From: Phalacrocorax aristotelis
Lineage: Eukaryota > Chordata > Aves > Suliformes > Phalacrocoracidae
Direction of reading: 5' to 3'
Assembly: GCF_949628215.1 (NCBI RefSeq)
Contig: NC_134283.1
Coordinates: 13,309,603-13,373,602, forward strand
Length of the DNA stretch: 64,000 bases
Part shown: piece after piece, positions 1 through 14,260 of the stretch
Layout of the letters: the number at the start of each line of letters is the position of its first letter
Numbering within the stretch: position 1 is the first letter of the stretch
The notes under the pieces: generated by a model
The model's database searches: none
What the model saw: the letters and a program-made list of their open reading frames with translations, nothing else
Told to the model about the DNA's origin: nothing
Program-made: the position numbers and the translations under genes

Positions 1-3000
1 AGCACACAAAGATTTACTTCTGAGTGCTACAAAATATTGAACTAAAAATAACATTAAAGATGAAATTTGCAATGAATCTCAAGCTGCTAAATTCCCAAAG
101 GCTGGGTCTGCCAAAGGCTCTGTTGGTTTCCTCTGTTCTTTTCTGTCTTTATTTAAATATTTTATACAGTTGTCTATGTTCATGTGTAGTGCGAACTGTC
201 ATTTATATTTCAGTCCACTCTAAAATGGATCTTAGACTATCTCAAGCTGTGCACTGCAGTAAGTAGTTTTGAACTGAGAGGTAAGTTGAAGTAGTAGGGA
301 CAAATGAAGACTGATATTTAATGTAGTTTTTGTGTACTTATATTTTGCTGTCATGTATTTTGCCTTAAAACTGATTTGTAATTTTATGCGTTTTGTGACA
401 TTATGATAAGATGTGATGTGAGTATGGTTTCCATTTAGCAAATATATTGATGTATTTTTGAGTCAGAGTGGTTGACTGTGGGAATTCTGAATTCTGACCT
501 TAGGGTTTAATGTTTAGCAATAACAGCATGCGAGTTTAGATCTGCAGTCTTAAATGCTCCTGCTTGTGCTTTGGACTTGCCAAGGTAAACTTTTGAAAAC
601 AAGCTAGTGTGAAGCTTATTTCAGATTCACTTCTGTGATAGGCCCACAGGGTGCTAAATATCTTCACGTGTCCACTGTCTTGGGAATACATGGCACACCT
701 TACCCAGAAAAATGGGGACTCACCATGGAGCTGGGTCCATCACCTTGGGATAGATTCTCCCACCCATCTGGTGTTGGGGGATGAAGCAGAGAGGCCTTTT
801 ATATCCCTTGTGAAGACAAATTGCAGCAGTTGTGGTGGTTGGAGCACAGAGAAAGCTTCTTAATTCCTCCCCACAGGGTGGAAGACACCTGAACTGGGGC
901 TAGAGGGGGCACCACAGGCAGAGCTGTGCCTCCAATCCAGCACTGTCAGCAGTGGGCAGGGTGATGGTACTGACAGCAGAAGCATGTACGGTGCTCCGAT
1001 GCCAAAAGGAGAACGTGTTCCCTTAAGGGCCGGTGCTGCTATACCCTCACCTTAAGACAGCCCTGTTGCTGCTGCACAGTGCTATCTATTAGATTAGGTA
1101 AGAAATGTTAAGATACATTAACCTGGGATTCTGCACTGTTTTTACACCACCATGAGGAAGAACAAAATTAGTAGTATTGGACTCCATTTCATCAGTTCTT
1201 ACAGAAGAGAGAATTCTTAAGAAATTATGTTGCTTTCTTGCTTCTAAATAGTAAGTAATACAGAATAAAAATTTAAAATAATGGCTATTAGATTAGGAAG
1301 TCTAGGAAGCTTTTACTGCTTGGGAGCTTTAACTATTTAAGGATTGATAAATTGCCATTGAAATACAAGCACCTCTGCAATACGGTAGAACAAAGTTCGG
1401 TTTTTTCCCCACTGCAGAGTTAAGAGGAGCAGGCTTACTTTTTGCCCATCTTCTTTGCAGATCAGAAACATTCCTTTCATTTTATTTGAGTGATCAATTT
1501 ACTAGATGAGCCCAATGTATATGTTGTGACTGTAGTAAAGTTCTTATTCACAAGCCTTTAAGTAGTAGTACGGCACATTGGCATTACGCAAACCTCAATA
1601 TGAGTCAGCACTGATATCCAAATTATATAGCATGCCTCTCCACAAAATACAGATGCAAAGGAAATTAATTATATTTCATAAAGTGATACTTCTTAAAGTG
1701 TTTTGACCACATTACTAAAAAGTTAACTCTTCTAAGCACTGCTTCTACACTCAGCTAGCAGAAAGACTTCAGCATGTTGTGTTTTAGTGGACTGTACTCC
1801 ATAGAAAGGACTTAAATGACTGATATGTAAACTTTGGAAAGATGCTTTAAACTAATGTATTTTTAGAAATATATTAATTACATATCAATGTAGTTATAAG
1901 AGTTTTTCTTTTTTTGTATACGCTTTTTTGTATATTAAATAACTATTATTTTATAAGCCTGTCTAAATTCACTCTGTGATATTTTGTATTTTCTAAAAAC
2001 CTTTTAAATTAAGTAATATTAAAATATGTAATGAACATGCAACAATAAAAACTTTTAAGGCACAAATTACGATCATATCCTTCAGAAATTTTCTAAAACG
2101 TGTGATTTCCAACCCACTAACTTACAAGTAAGTTGTATAAAAGCTACAGTTGATAACAAGGTCTTGTACATCTGTGTCATTGGGTAAATATTGTCTACCA
2201 GTGCAGCTGGAGGAGATAGATATTTCCATTTTTAAGGTCAGGTCTGTAAAGAAAATCCTATGTGGGTGTCCACAACTTGGCTGCTTGGTCAGACATAGTG
2301 TGTACACACTATAGTACCCTCTGCTCAAAAAGGAGGAAAATCCTGCATGTGGCTTTATGAAGGCTTAATCCTGCAAAATGCTGTGCAGTCTGACCCAGCA
2401 GAACACTTAAGTGTATACTTAGTTTAAAACTTAAGGGACAATATATAAGCTATAAGATACAGGATCAAATACATAAAATCCTGAAGGAGGTTTATAATGT
2501 GTGAAAATTAATTGTATGGGAAAACACATGTAGATAGCTAGGTAGGTAATTTAGGAAGCCTTCGATTTCAGTTCAAGGAATACTTACATTTACAGTATTT
2601 TGTTTCACATTAATCCTTCAGTAGTCTACCACAGTTTGTATCTGGCCATGAAATTTTCATCTGTGTAGTGTCTTTCTTTGGAATGTAAAGATTTACAATC
2701 TCTGAGCCTGGCTTGGCTCATCTTGATGTTCATGACAGAAATCCCAATTTTGCTCCCGAAGGGCATGATTGGATGAGTTAACATTTATTTCAGCCTTGCA
2801 GAAGGACATATTGCTTATTTTATATATAAAGTATGCCAAAATAAGATTAAGAGACTTTATGAACATTGCACAGTAAGTCAGTGGCATGTAGTCATAGGAC
2901 TAAGGATTCCTTCCTTCCTGACTCTCACTTCCTTGCTTTATACTGTACATTTGATAATGTGTCTGCATTCCCTTAGCAATATTATTCTGGCACATGATAA

Positions 3001-6000
3001 TGCAATAGTTTTGAAATATGCTTTTCATGTGATGTGTGAAAACATAAAATCTATAGATGTGCAGTATACATGGATAGAAGAACTCATATTACAATATGTA
3101 GCTACAAGCATAATAAATGGAAATTGATGAAAAGGGAATCTTTCTACTGCTGGGATTTTAAAGAATTAGACAAATGTGCGTAGTTCAAATACGGCAGAAT
3201 ATTCTACTTCTTGTCATAGAAAGAGCGATGAACATGTATCAGAAGAGAAAATCAGCTGCCGCTTGGTAAGTACCCTATGATTTTTCTTGACTGCTGCTAT
3301 TTGAGCCCTACCAAGTCCAGTACTTAGTGTGCAGATCAGGGATGCTAGCTCTTTTTTTGTTGTTCTGTCTTTTGAAAGGACAGTCTTTCTTAGAAAAACT
3401 AAAACTCTAGCAATACAAAACCATCTCTTCAGAAATATTTTTATTAATTCATTTGCGTTGCAAGCAGGAGCTAAATCAGTATAATTGTGAAGTTAATTCT
3501 TGGTCCAGCCTTTTTGTCTTGAAGGCAGAAGAGAATCCAGAAAAGTGACATTGAATGCTATTTTTCTCTTATTTTATAGGCAGTCTTTGTATAGTATAAT
3601 ATTAGGTGAAGCAAGTCTTTGTAATTTATATATTTATGCTAGGTGTTTTTAATTCTTGTTATTGTTTTAGTAGTAGTAGCAGTAATAACAGCAGTAAGTA
3701 CTAGTATTATTGGAAGTCCCTCTGTAAAGCTCTGTACAAAGAGATCATTAAAACATAGCATTCTGGAGATGATGCTCTATCTAACTGGAATCAGCAGGAC
3801 ACAGGAACTACTCCTGTACGATGAATAACAAAAGAAAGGGTAGTTTACATTCTTTGATACATTTCTGCTCGATTAACCCCCAGTGGGGTTTTACCCCTCC
3901 AGTCACATTTTTTTGTTCCTCTAATCTTCTTTTGTATTTGCTCACTGACCCCAAGCATGTATTTGACTTGTGACCCTATTTCTGTTAATAAAATACAGGC
4001 CATCTGACCAGCATTCACACCAATGAACTACAAGGTGATGATTACCTCATTGTAAATGCTAGGAGCTAGCAACACACAGCAGTGTAAGGCCGGTGGTTGG
4101 GTGAGCTGAAGATAACCAATGAAGGCAGCACGAGCAATTCTGAACTGTGATTTCAAAACCAAACTAAAGATAATAACTCCTTTAAAATATGTAATACTAT
4201 CCATAGAAGAACTGTATATCTCCTATTAATTAGTTGATAATGTTTAGGGGATTATGGCATGACAAAAAACAGTTATAGCTATAATGTGGAATTTTTCAGT
4301 ATCTGTATGGGTGGTACCTTATAAAATCAAAATTACCCTATTTACATTTTGGGTTATCAATTATAATTATATGCCTCATGAATAAACAACATCAGCACTT
4401 AGTGGTAATAATTTCAGTATAGTGTTTTGAGGCTAAATTAACACTGGAAAGCTAGGTGAGCTCTTTCTAAACAAAGTATTATTAGTTTTTAAAGCACTAG
4501 CAGAAATGTAGAAAAAAATTTAAGAAAATACATAGTAATGAACTTATTAATGCTTTCACCAAATCCTTAAACCATGAATCTTATGAAAACCACTGTTAAT
4601 TGTGTGTTACATGAAAAAATCATGCCAAAGCCATTTATCAGATATGTAATCTGCGGCTCTGTTTTGTGACAGGGAGCCATTATTTCCACTGAAAAAACAA
4701 ATCCGTTAAATTTGAACTATTAGATTAGAGCAGGGTTAAGACTGGTTCTGTGCTGTAGAGTCACATCAGGGTCACAGCCCAGTTCTAGAGATGTACTGCA
4801 AGAGCTTCATATCTGATTAAGACAAAAAACTGATAAAAATGTAATACAGAGTAACAATATGGAATTATCTGATGCAGTTTGGGGGGATAGGGGCAGGGGG
4901 TATAACGTCATTCAGTTTATTTGCATATGTTTGTTCTTTCTACTGAAATCAATCTCTTTGAAGGAAGCATGAAAACTTTAGAAAAAGAAAATATTATTAA
5001 TGCTGGTAAGAGAACACAGAAGAAAACCTTTAGTAAACATTTCTTTTCCAGTGTTGATTATCATTCTGTCTAATGTTTATTTTCATAATTTTTCTTTGAT
5101 CCAAACACAATTAACAATAAAGTTAGCTCCATTTCTTTGAACTAACAAAACTATACTGCGTCCAGCTTTGGAGCAAATTTTTAAGTGGCTCTTTTTTTTT
5201 TCTCCCAAGCCACATAACAGATTTATAGAGTAGATATTTGCATAACTCACACCCTCTTCTCTATAAGAATGTTTCTGTGACTCACAGTAATTTACCTGCT
5301 GTGGGCCTCTTTCTGACTTTATAGAAAAGGCTGAGGGCTGTAAGTGCCTGGACACAAACTCATTAGGAGTCAGGGGAGCACCAGTGGTTCAGGGCTTTGG
5401 ATCAGGGCTCACCCCACTGCGTTATGAAAATTGCTGCAGTTTATAGGGACTGACTGTGTCTCTGCTGGGCTGGCTGGTGGGTTCTAAATCCAGAATGTAG
5501 TCAGTCTGCCCTCACTGCATTTCCTACCCAAACCTACATCACAGACAGCAGGGAGAGAGGCTGGGCAGGGGTAGCAGAGGACCAGGTCCATGCCTGTCAA
5601 GATCTCTGCACAAGGGGAGCTGAAAAAGCATTGTTACTTCTTCTCACTTCTGGACCGGAACCAAGCAGCCAGAGCACAGGTTGTATCTTCACAATCTTCT
5701 TCCATCAGAAATTTGACACAAGTGTGTTCTATAGACTTAGAAACCACTACATTCCTAATATGAATAGTATACAATTGTTAAATATGTACTACAGCATTTA
5801 CCATAGTGCTTGAAACTAGGTCTGCATTGCTGGAGGTGTTTTAGTCCACACATATTTAAAAACTCTGCCAAATCACAGATCTGCTTAGGAGACCAAAACC
5901 ACAAGATGGTCTCAGATAAAGCTATTGACTGTGTTTCAGAAAGCTGTCCTCTTGTGTGCCTGGCAGCACCTGCTGGAGTAATCAAGAATGGTCAAGAATT

Positions 6001-6489
6001 CCGGTCAAGAATCCATATCTGTGATGGAAAGCATATATGTCAACCTAAGATTACAGCTAGCATGTATTCTGGCTGTTCTGTTCAGCCCTTCTGCATGCAA
6101 ACATTGTCACTGAAATTGGTGAAAGCTAAGAATAAAGACCACAATGTCCAGCCTCAGTCAATCAGCTACAGAAGAGCCATATGCTGGATTAACTCACTGC
6201 TTTTTTAAGTTGTTTGAGGATATGATACGTAAACATGAGAGGTTCTCAGGTTCTCTAAAGCATAGTATTTTTTTGCTCTCCCATTACATTCCTGTGTTTG
6301 TCCCACTGCTTTGCCTAGCTGAACAAGGGCATCTGGTCTAATGATAGATTGCCTCTGTGAGCAGGTCCAAGATTCATTCTTAAATCAGCCAGCATGTGGT
6401 TGATGACAGGGACAAAGCCAACCCTCATCACTCCCTAAGCAAATCATCTTCCCCTTTACTGTACACTTTGACCAAATTATGATTTCACC

Positions 6490-6570
6490 ATTGAAATAAA
6501 TGTCAAAATTTCCACCAGCTTCAGATGGATTGGGATTTGGCCATTGGCTTCTAAGTGCAGATGGCCTCTT
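6490..6570. repeat. Ancient amniote interspersed-repeat relic (L3/CR1-type), fragment
   Basis: The segment reads like the worn family whose copies carry a 'ccattgacttcagtgggattgggatttggccct'-type stretch; here the ggattgggatttggcc part is nearly intact. Such relics are common in reptile and bird DNA and date from before the bird radiation. The match is from memory of the family pattern, and no alignment was made. Boundaries are approximate and orientation is not assigned. Confidence 0.45.
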
Positions 6571-8500
6571 AAAGGGCTTATTTTTAAATCAGGAGGTGTG
6601 TATGTGCTTCAAGAGATTATAAAAATAGAAATTAATACAAATAACTAGGTCAGGTATTGCTAAAAAGCATCACTGGAAAATGGACATGTTTAAGTATAGG
6701 ACAGAACTAATCCTGGTGACCCACACTTGAGCAAGAATGGAAATTTGGGTTCTGAACTGTGTAGAACAGTTTTGGCTGAAACCTTTTACTTTTTTAAAAT
6801 ATATATACACATAAAAATGACAAATAGAAACAGTTGTTAACTTCTGCAGTTTGTTCCAGTCAAAATAGAGAACTTCTGGTTCTGTGAAGGGAGTCCACAA
6901 ACGGTAACTAAAGACTCCTGCTTAAATGTGCGAGAGCCCTTCCCTTTAACAGAAGATCATCACAACACAACCAAAAAGCACTGCTTAGTCGGATTCTTCT
7001 TTTTTCTTTTTAACGTTATGAAAACAGGAATACCAGAACCAATACTGTAATTATTGTGCAGTTCACTTTCATATAATTATACTTAAGAATATGGGACTGG
7101 AAAAAACCACATGCCTCTAGGCTCTGTTTCCTTAATTGTTGGCAACTGTAGCATAGGTACAAAGCCCAGAATGAGTGCACAGTAACAGCCACTACAGATG
7201 TCCCAAGGAACAAAGCTAGAAAAGTTAGAGAGCTACTGAATATCCATTTCTTGATGGAAGGGTGTGAATCAGTGCACTTCCAAAACTTGTGAGCTTTACA
7301 TTCTTCCATAATTTTAAGTAAAAATACATAGAAGTGGTCACATGCTAGAAAAAAGGTCTCCCTATTTCTTGTTACTGAAAGAAATGGGACTCTGGCTTGT
7401 AGCAGAGTCCCTTGTATTCCCTAGTCCCTGAGACTGCATGGCTTGCGGCATAATTCAGAGCTAAACACAAAACTGTGCTCAGTATTCTTCCCTCCTCCCT
7501 TTTTGAATACATGTTTCTACTTTGCATTTCTGCAAAGGTGAGCAGAAATCCTTGTAGACAGGTGTAGTAACAGCTGCCTGAGTCTGCAGAAGCCTGAAAC
7601 AACAGCAATGAGAGGTATAGTACTTTAAAACTAAAGATGATAGCCTATGTCATGACGAAAAATCATTATGTGTTACAGCTCAGAATAAATGGGATTCCAT
7701 GTAAAAATAAGTAGTATAAGGCTTTTTGTAGTTATGCCTTAATTTGGGGCTTTTGTTTGTTTGGGTTTTTTAATATTCATTTAAATAATATCCAACTTAA
7801 TAATAAATTATGTTTATATTCAATTAAAATAAAATATTTGCAGTTATTGTGATAACATGCTTTGCCACTGATGGTCCAGGCCTTAGTGGGTGTAAAGCTT
7901 TCATGGCGCTTGGCAAAGGATGTGGCTGAAGTCCTAGCCTACGTACCTTGTTGTAGAGTATGTCATCCTGAAAATTCCTCTTCAAAATGGCTCTCCAGCA
8001 GGATCACTAGGATCACTGTGCTCTTCACATCTAAGGATTGAAACACAAGTTGTGCCTCAAAAATCTTGTGTTATATAGTCCCACAGTAATTCTTCCTCCT
8101 TTATCTCCAGTAATTTTCCTATGCTGGTTCTGGTCTGTTCCTTTCTGCTCAGCAGGGGGTGTTTTTGTTCTTTTTCTCTGTTGCTATACATTTTCTCACA
8201 ACTAGTATCTACTATACTCACATAGTATCCACTACCAAGCTACTAAAACAGTGTTCAAGTATATTAAATCCCCCATCTTAAAACAGTAATAAAAGGGTTT
8301 TACTAAATGAATACATAAAGCTTCTCTCAGATCATACAATAAGGAAAAGGAATATAGAGTTAAAGTTCCCAGAACTTGGGAGGGCAAGGAGCAGTTTACT
8401 AAAAAGCCTTTTCCCAACACTCAGAGCTCTGATAGTCATTAGAGGAAATAATAAATCTTCCTCTTTGTCACTCTTCCCTAGGTTTCTTCTGTTGTTTAGG

Positions 8501-8520
8501 ATTATAATAATAATAATAAT
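8501..8520. repeat. Short (ATA/AAT)n microsatellite
   Basis: About six repeats of a three-base AT-only unit are directly visible in the sequence. It is a minor simple repeat with no gene context. Confidence 0.8.
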
Positions 8521-9734
8521 TTTAAAAAAGTGTAGGTACTACTTACAAGGCAGCTACCTTGATGTTGCTGGTAGTCCAACCAAGGGACAAGACTGTGTAA
8601 TAGGAAGGCGAGATGAACAATTCATCCTGTAAAGGATTTAAAAACAAAAGCGGAAATCCTTTGTAAGAAGAAGAGTGGTTGGGATTGTAGCTGCATGCTT
8701 TCACTAATGACTTTGCAAACATTTAGCCAGAGATAACCTAGAAATCCAGTTGCACTTTATTTAATATTCAGATAAGGACCATTCACCTGCTGTTAAGCTA
8801 CAACATCTACAATCATTCTTTGAATACTGATAATTATATGAAGCAGACTCCCCTAGAGGCTGGTAGTCTAGTCTGCATTCACCTGGAATACAAAGATGAA
8901 TAATATTGCATATTACATGCACCCAACTAGCTGCAATTTATAGAAATGTCCATTTATGCTCATGAAAAAAAATATGTGTATTTCCCTAGGGCTATAGTAT
9001 ATGGTGATAAAAACCTGTGTGGGGGACTTTCAGGATTGTAACTCCTAGTATGCCTGTTGTTGATTAATTAATAAACAAATAAATTGTTATATTTAGCCAC
9101 ACATCTCACTACAAGACCATAAAAGAGAAAATGTTAAAAAAAGAATTTTGTATGCCTTGCCATGAGGAAGGGTTACTCAGAGACACAAAAAATGAGTACT
9201 AGAGTGGTATCCAAATGGCTCAGAGTAGATATGTGTATACATTTTTAAAAGATGAGTAGCATTATGAATATGCTCTCTTTGCCTCCTCCTCTTTCTCCCA
9301 TCAGGTGCCTTGTCCTTGTTCTCCCCTCTCATTTGCTGATGGCTGATAACACCTTATCTCCACCAGGGAAGCAACCTGGAAGTTTGCTCCTTCCTCACAA
9401 GACTGAGGGTATAATTAGAACAACGCACCTGCTCAGTCCTCCGGTGACTCAGTTTGTCTACATCCATGTCAAAATCCATGCTGTGAGGGTAATTTGATCA
9501 TCTCACTTACTTTTTTCACATACTTTCTATGAATAAACCACCAGAACAAGCCTCCATTGAGTTTGTTCAGTTTAATCTCACAAATTTGTGTCAACTCTTT
9601 GTTGCCAGAACAATTTTATCATTTGATCTCATGGTTACACTTTAGTAGACTTTAGTACATATTTTATTTCACTCTCCAGAATATAAAATTCCATTTTGTG
9701 TCAAAATCATCTTTTTATTATTATCTATTTATAT

Positions 9735-9990
9735 TCCAGTGATACTTACAGTCTTTAACTGAGATCAGGGTCTTGTTGTACAAGACAATACAGAAACATG
9801 CAATAAAAGAATTTTAGTCCCAGGAGCCTTATAAGCTAAATAAAGGCTGGGAGAAAGGAAATATTACCCCCATTTTACAGATGGGAAACTGAAGCTCTGA
9901 CAGTCTTTCCATACAATGCAGTGCAGTGTCATACAGAGATACTGAAGAGAGTTCTGAAAAAGTGACAAAGTCCAGGACCTATGCAAAAAA
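9735..9990. repeat. Ancient L3/CR1-type LINE tail relic
   Basis: Three blocks appear in the order expected for the old amniote L3/CR1 tail. The first is actgagatcaggg...ttgttgtacaag (about 9760-9785), resembling the 'gatcagggccccattgtgctagg' block. The second is an 'agtccc...gccttataagctaaataa' block (about 9815-9845), resembling 'agtccctgccccaaagagcttacaatctaa'. The third is 'attacccccattttacagatgggaaactga' (about 9863-9895). The last block is the best preserved and is also shared with MIR-type repeats. Several matching blocks in order make a chance match unlikely. Boundaries are approximate and strand is left open. Confidence 0.65.
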
Positions 9991-12899
9991 AGGTGGATTT
10001 AAACCCTACTCTTCTGGCAAGCATCCATATAAGTTCAAATAAGTTATAGAAGTACACTGGTATCATTTACAAACTGAGCATCCCAAGGCTCCCTTGGCCT
10101 TATCCATGCTTGTTTCTCTCCCAGTCCCCCTTTCAAAGGCAGAAGACACCAGTTTTTGATCCTGTCTTCTTAGGCTCGTAACAGTTAGTCTACCAGTGCT
10201 TCCTCTAGCACCTTTTTTTTACCTCTAAAAATTTACCTCTAGCCCTGCAATGCCACAGCGGTGTCAAATCTCTCTGACTGCAGCATCTTCCAGGCTCAGC
10301 AGAGATACATCAAGGGTCTGTTAGGTTCTCCTTCCCAACATCCGAAGGGTAATGTAATCTTTTTGTCCTTGAAAAGAGCCTGGAATCTCCTGCATTAGCA
10401 TACTTTTCCTCATTCAATCTGCTTCTCCCAGAAGACCCTGTAAAATCCTGGAGAAGCAGTAGCCAACAGAAGGTATTCCCTGAAGACCAAGGAGCAGAAA
10501 AGCACTGGTATTCCCTGAAGACATAGCAGAAACAAGCGGAAGCGGTAAGTTCACTGTCTTCCTTTCAAAGGTGACTAAAGATAGGAGACTGCCAGAAATG
10601 AGGGTGAGGGTAGCAGTCTGCACAAAGGTACTTGTGTCCCCCTCAGATCTGCTGGGCTACTGCAGACATTTACAAACCAGCCTGATGAATTTGGTTTGCA
10701 GAACTCCATGAGCTAAACCCTTCACCATTGTAACTGCACCACTATAACATTGCCTTTTGACTAAAAACCACTTCAGACTAATTGTCAAGGATCAGATAAC
10801 AGGAAAATATTTCTATTTGACAGTCTACTATTTTTCAATTGTTCCTCTGTTACATATCTAAGTAAACATTTGTTCCACTTATCATTTCTGAGCAAAAGAT
10901 ATGAATCATTTGACTAGTAAAACCACAACGACAGCTGTTGCTTATTAGAAACAGTCATCTTGTTCAAGGGCCTGCTATGGAGGAGTTCTTCAGGAAACTG
11001 TTTCTGCTTTTAATGCTTTACAGTGCAGTGAAAGCAAAGTTGCAGAAATTAGGGCATTTTTATTTCACTTATGTGATTGGCAAAACACACAGGTGTGCAC
11101 ACATGCAGAGCAATCATTACAGCTGAGTTAGAAGTCCCCAAGAAACAGGAAAATACTAATTTAAGAATACTACTAATGCTATAATACTTATGTTTTTTGA
11201 CTTTGTGACATTTATACAGTTCTCTACAACACAGGTCTAACAAAACTGGATTTAAGAGTCCCTTTGTAAATAGGTTATAGTATTTGGGATTTTGGTGTTG
11301 GATACAATTTTTATACCGGTTATTATGCATGTACCAGAAATATTTTTCACCATTCATGGTTTCTCCAGGTCTCAGGAACAAATTAATTCTGGATTCATAA
11401 AATCTGTAGAAGCCAGTTATCAGTGGTCACTACTGTTATGTTACTTTCAGATAAACTTCTCCGGCCAGCGGTAAAAATAAAAAATAAATAAAAAATCACT
11501 GTTGGAAGTCTGATCAGGATAGGAAAACCAGGGAGGGCAACTCTACATAATTGCAGTAAAATACTTCTGAAATTAGTGGAAACAAAATAGGAAACAAAAA
11601 CTGGACCACAAGGAATTCAAGGACAAATAAGTGAAAATGAGTCAGGTTGGACACAAAGAATTTTTTTCCCTTTCTAGAGTGCTGGTTCACAGGTATTCTA
11701 GAGCATAAGGGCCAAAATTGGATTGTTTCTGTGACCTGTGTGAAACAAAATTGTATTAAACAGAGGCCTAACAGTTAGGCATTTTATCAGATAAAATCTC
11801 TGGAATGGTATACCCTGTATGATGCCCTTATTGTCAGCTTTGAAGGGAGAAGCCAAAGACTAAATCCGCATAGAGACGGCACTGATCCCAGCAGAGCAGA
11901 GGGGAGGAACGTTGGCAAGGCAGTGTAGAGATGCTACCAAGTAGTCTGCTGTGCAGACTTGTGACTGTTGCTTAAATACCTTTCAAAAACACAAAATTAA
12001 TTAGCAAATATTAAAGAAGAAGGAGCAAAATAAAATTATAAAAACGGATTGTTGGATTATGGCAAAAGAAAAGGAAAGCAGAACAGAAAAACAGTGGAGA
12101 AAACATGCCACTGAGGAGGCAAAGCTGAGGTTTATCATAGGTTAGAAATCTGCAAAACTGTCACCAATTCAATAATAGTATTCAGTGAGGTTTCTAAAGA
12201 TTATATCCTGCCCTTCATTCACCCTCACAACACTCACTGATGGGAGTCAGCACTCCGCTGCAGCTGGATATTTATAATTTGTTCTGTGTAATATGCCTGT
12301 GCTTACTAATCTTAGTCAAGTAAGTAGCCCATCCTCATGTGTCATCCCATGGAAATCAAATGTGCTATTAGCATAAGTGATGATTACTTATCTGTGTGAG
12401 GTCTTGTGGGGTTGGGTCTTTCAGCATCCGTATGCTTGACATGGCAGTCTTTCTATTACAATCTAATAAAATGGGGCCCAGTCCAGTTCAGAGGTGCCTT
12501 GAGGAATAAGCTGGACTTAAATGGTGCTTAGGCCTTTGACTGGACCTCTCCAAACCCTGAATTTCATTGAGTGAATACTAATTACTCAGAGGGGGGTTAT
12601 TAAATTATAGGCTTGGTTCTTTACCGTTCTTTACCCTTGCTCAGAGCGTGGTATCCTTGCAAGTGCTTGAGTAAGATAATGTAAATCTGAACACACTCAG
12701 AAGGACGTTCTGGTAAGACTGCTTTCTTTGGTAAAAACAGGGACTCCAGAAATGTAATTTATAAATAGTTCAGAGAATTTGTAAGTGTTGATGGGTAAAT
12801 TTCACTCTAGAAGAATACTATATGCTAAAAATGGACAGTATACAACAGTGGCGAAAACTGCATCTCACAGCTGCACTGAAATGGAAATCTCTCTTCCAG

Positions 12900-12985
12900 T
12901 CAGGTGGATGGAAAAGGTCTAATCCAGAACCCTGTGCAGTCAGTGGAAATCTTTCTATTTTGATGAGCTGTGAATTAGGCCCTTA
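12900..12985. repeat. Ancient repeat relic with inverted-repeat character
   Basis: The phrases 'ggtctaatccagaaccctgtgcagtcagtgga' and 'gatgagctgtgaattaggccctta' resemble the two arms of a widespread amniote relic. Its arms read roughly 'ggcctgatccaaagcccattgaagtcaatgg' and the reverse complement. The two halves here are heavily diverged. Identification is by pattern memory only. Confidence 0.4.
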
Positions 12986-14177
12986 CTGAGCAAGCATGCT
13001 TAGGCACCCTTGATGCATCTTTGTCTTGGATGATTGTGAACAGTAATGCACTTAGTATAACATCTGTAAAATGAATCAGTTACCCGTAATCAACTGCTTG
13101 GTGCAAGGAGGAATCAATCAGTTCATTTTCTATGCCACACACCTCTCCTGAGGAAGAACTAATTGCTGCATGGATAAATCAGCAAAAGATATCACTCATG
13201 CTAAGCACACGATTTTAAAGGGTTACATGTATTTCTAACAGCTTATATTCTCCCTCTTTTTACATTTTTCATATCTTTTTGTTCTTCACCTGATTTCTGA
13301 GCAGCTACTAGCCTCCGAGTGGCTTCTGTATTCTCTCTGAACCTTCATTCTAAGATCCTACAGCTGTCAAAGCATTTACATCTTTCATGAATACTGCGGC
13401 AATGCCTTGTGACCTTTGTGACCATCTCCTTAATTCATAGCTCTCCTGGTTCCCAAATTGTAATGGATGTAGGAAAATTTTGGCTCATAATTCCCTCAAC
13501 TAACAATTCGTTCTGCTTGTTGTTACATGTGATCTGCTATAGTTACAGAGTGAACGAGTAGTCTTCCACTGACCCTAAGTTTTGGGTTTTTTTAAAATAA
13601 AGATATTTGAAAAAGTGTTAGCCAGTGGTACAAAGCATACTCCCCTGCTGTTAGATTCAGAGGGTTTGGCACACTGGATCACAAGTAGAGGGTCCATTCA
13701 AACATTTGATCCTTATCATTGCTGTAGTTGTTAAAACAATCTGCTGTTTGTATACCTGCTGCACTTCCATCTTTCCAACCAGGTGTTTGGAAAGAATTGT
13801 ATTCATTCATTAGTATATATATTGTTTGCCAAATTTGGTATATTAAAGGCATATATGCAGGTCAGTCCTGTAAAATCATATAAGGTGCATGTTACACAAT
13901 TCATCACTTAGACTTTTGGTGAAAGACTAAAACCTGCATATTAAATAGAAAACAGGTCCTCACTAAATTAACACCAAAGAATCATCATTGTCAATATTAA
14001 TGAAACAGTGCTACAAAAACTTCTTTTTTATAGTTTTCTGGACAGCGCAAGATTTTCTCCTGTTATATTTAAAATCAAGTTCAGACATTTTCAGAGGCTA
14101 GATGCCTTTGCTGTCTAATACTCTCATACAGCCCAAGAACATGCCCAGCTTCAGCCGTCTGTAATCCATACGAAGTC

Positions 14178-14260
14178 AATAGGACTTTCTCATAGGAAAA
14201 TTAAAAACCTTTGCAAAAAATAGGACTTTCTCATACAAAAATAAAAAAACTTTGCAAAAA
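14178..14260. repeat. Tandem duplication, 41-bp unit, two copies
   Basis: The block starting 'aataggactttctcata' at 14178 recurs at 14219. In both copies it is followed by an A-rich stretch and 'ctttgcaaaaa'. The copies differ at a few positions, so this is a local direct duplication with some divergence rather than a recent array. Confidence 0.8.

Larger units (their letters stand above)
1..9734. other. AT-rich intergenic sequence, no gene recognised
   Basis: This stretch is AT-rich and holds only short frames of up to 132 codons. None resembles a known protein, and none has a convincing exon structure. A slightly GC-richer patch at about 640-1080 and another at about 5340-5620 show no repeat or gene signature that I recognise. 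A short ATA/AAT run lies at about 8501-8520. One ancient repeat relic is listed separately at about 6490-6570. It is inferred to be the distal upstream flank of the TSHZ gene on the plus strand, but a distant gene's intron cannot be excluded. Confidence 0.55.

Noticed and set aside
5810-6208. 132-codon plus-strand frame with several cysteines
   Set aside because: No known domain, no codon-bias or splice context, and located in AT-rich intergenic DNA. Frames of this length are expected by chance over 64 kb.
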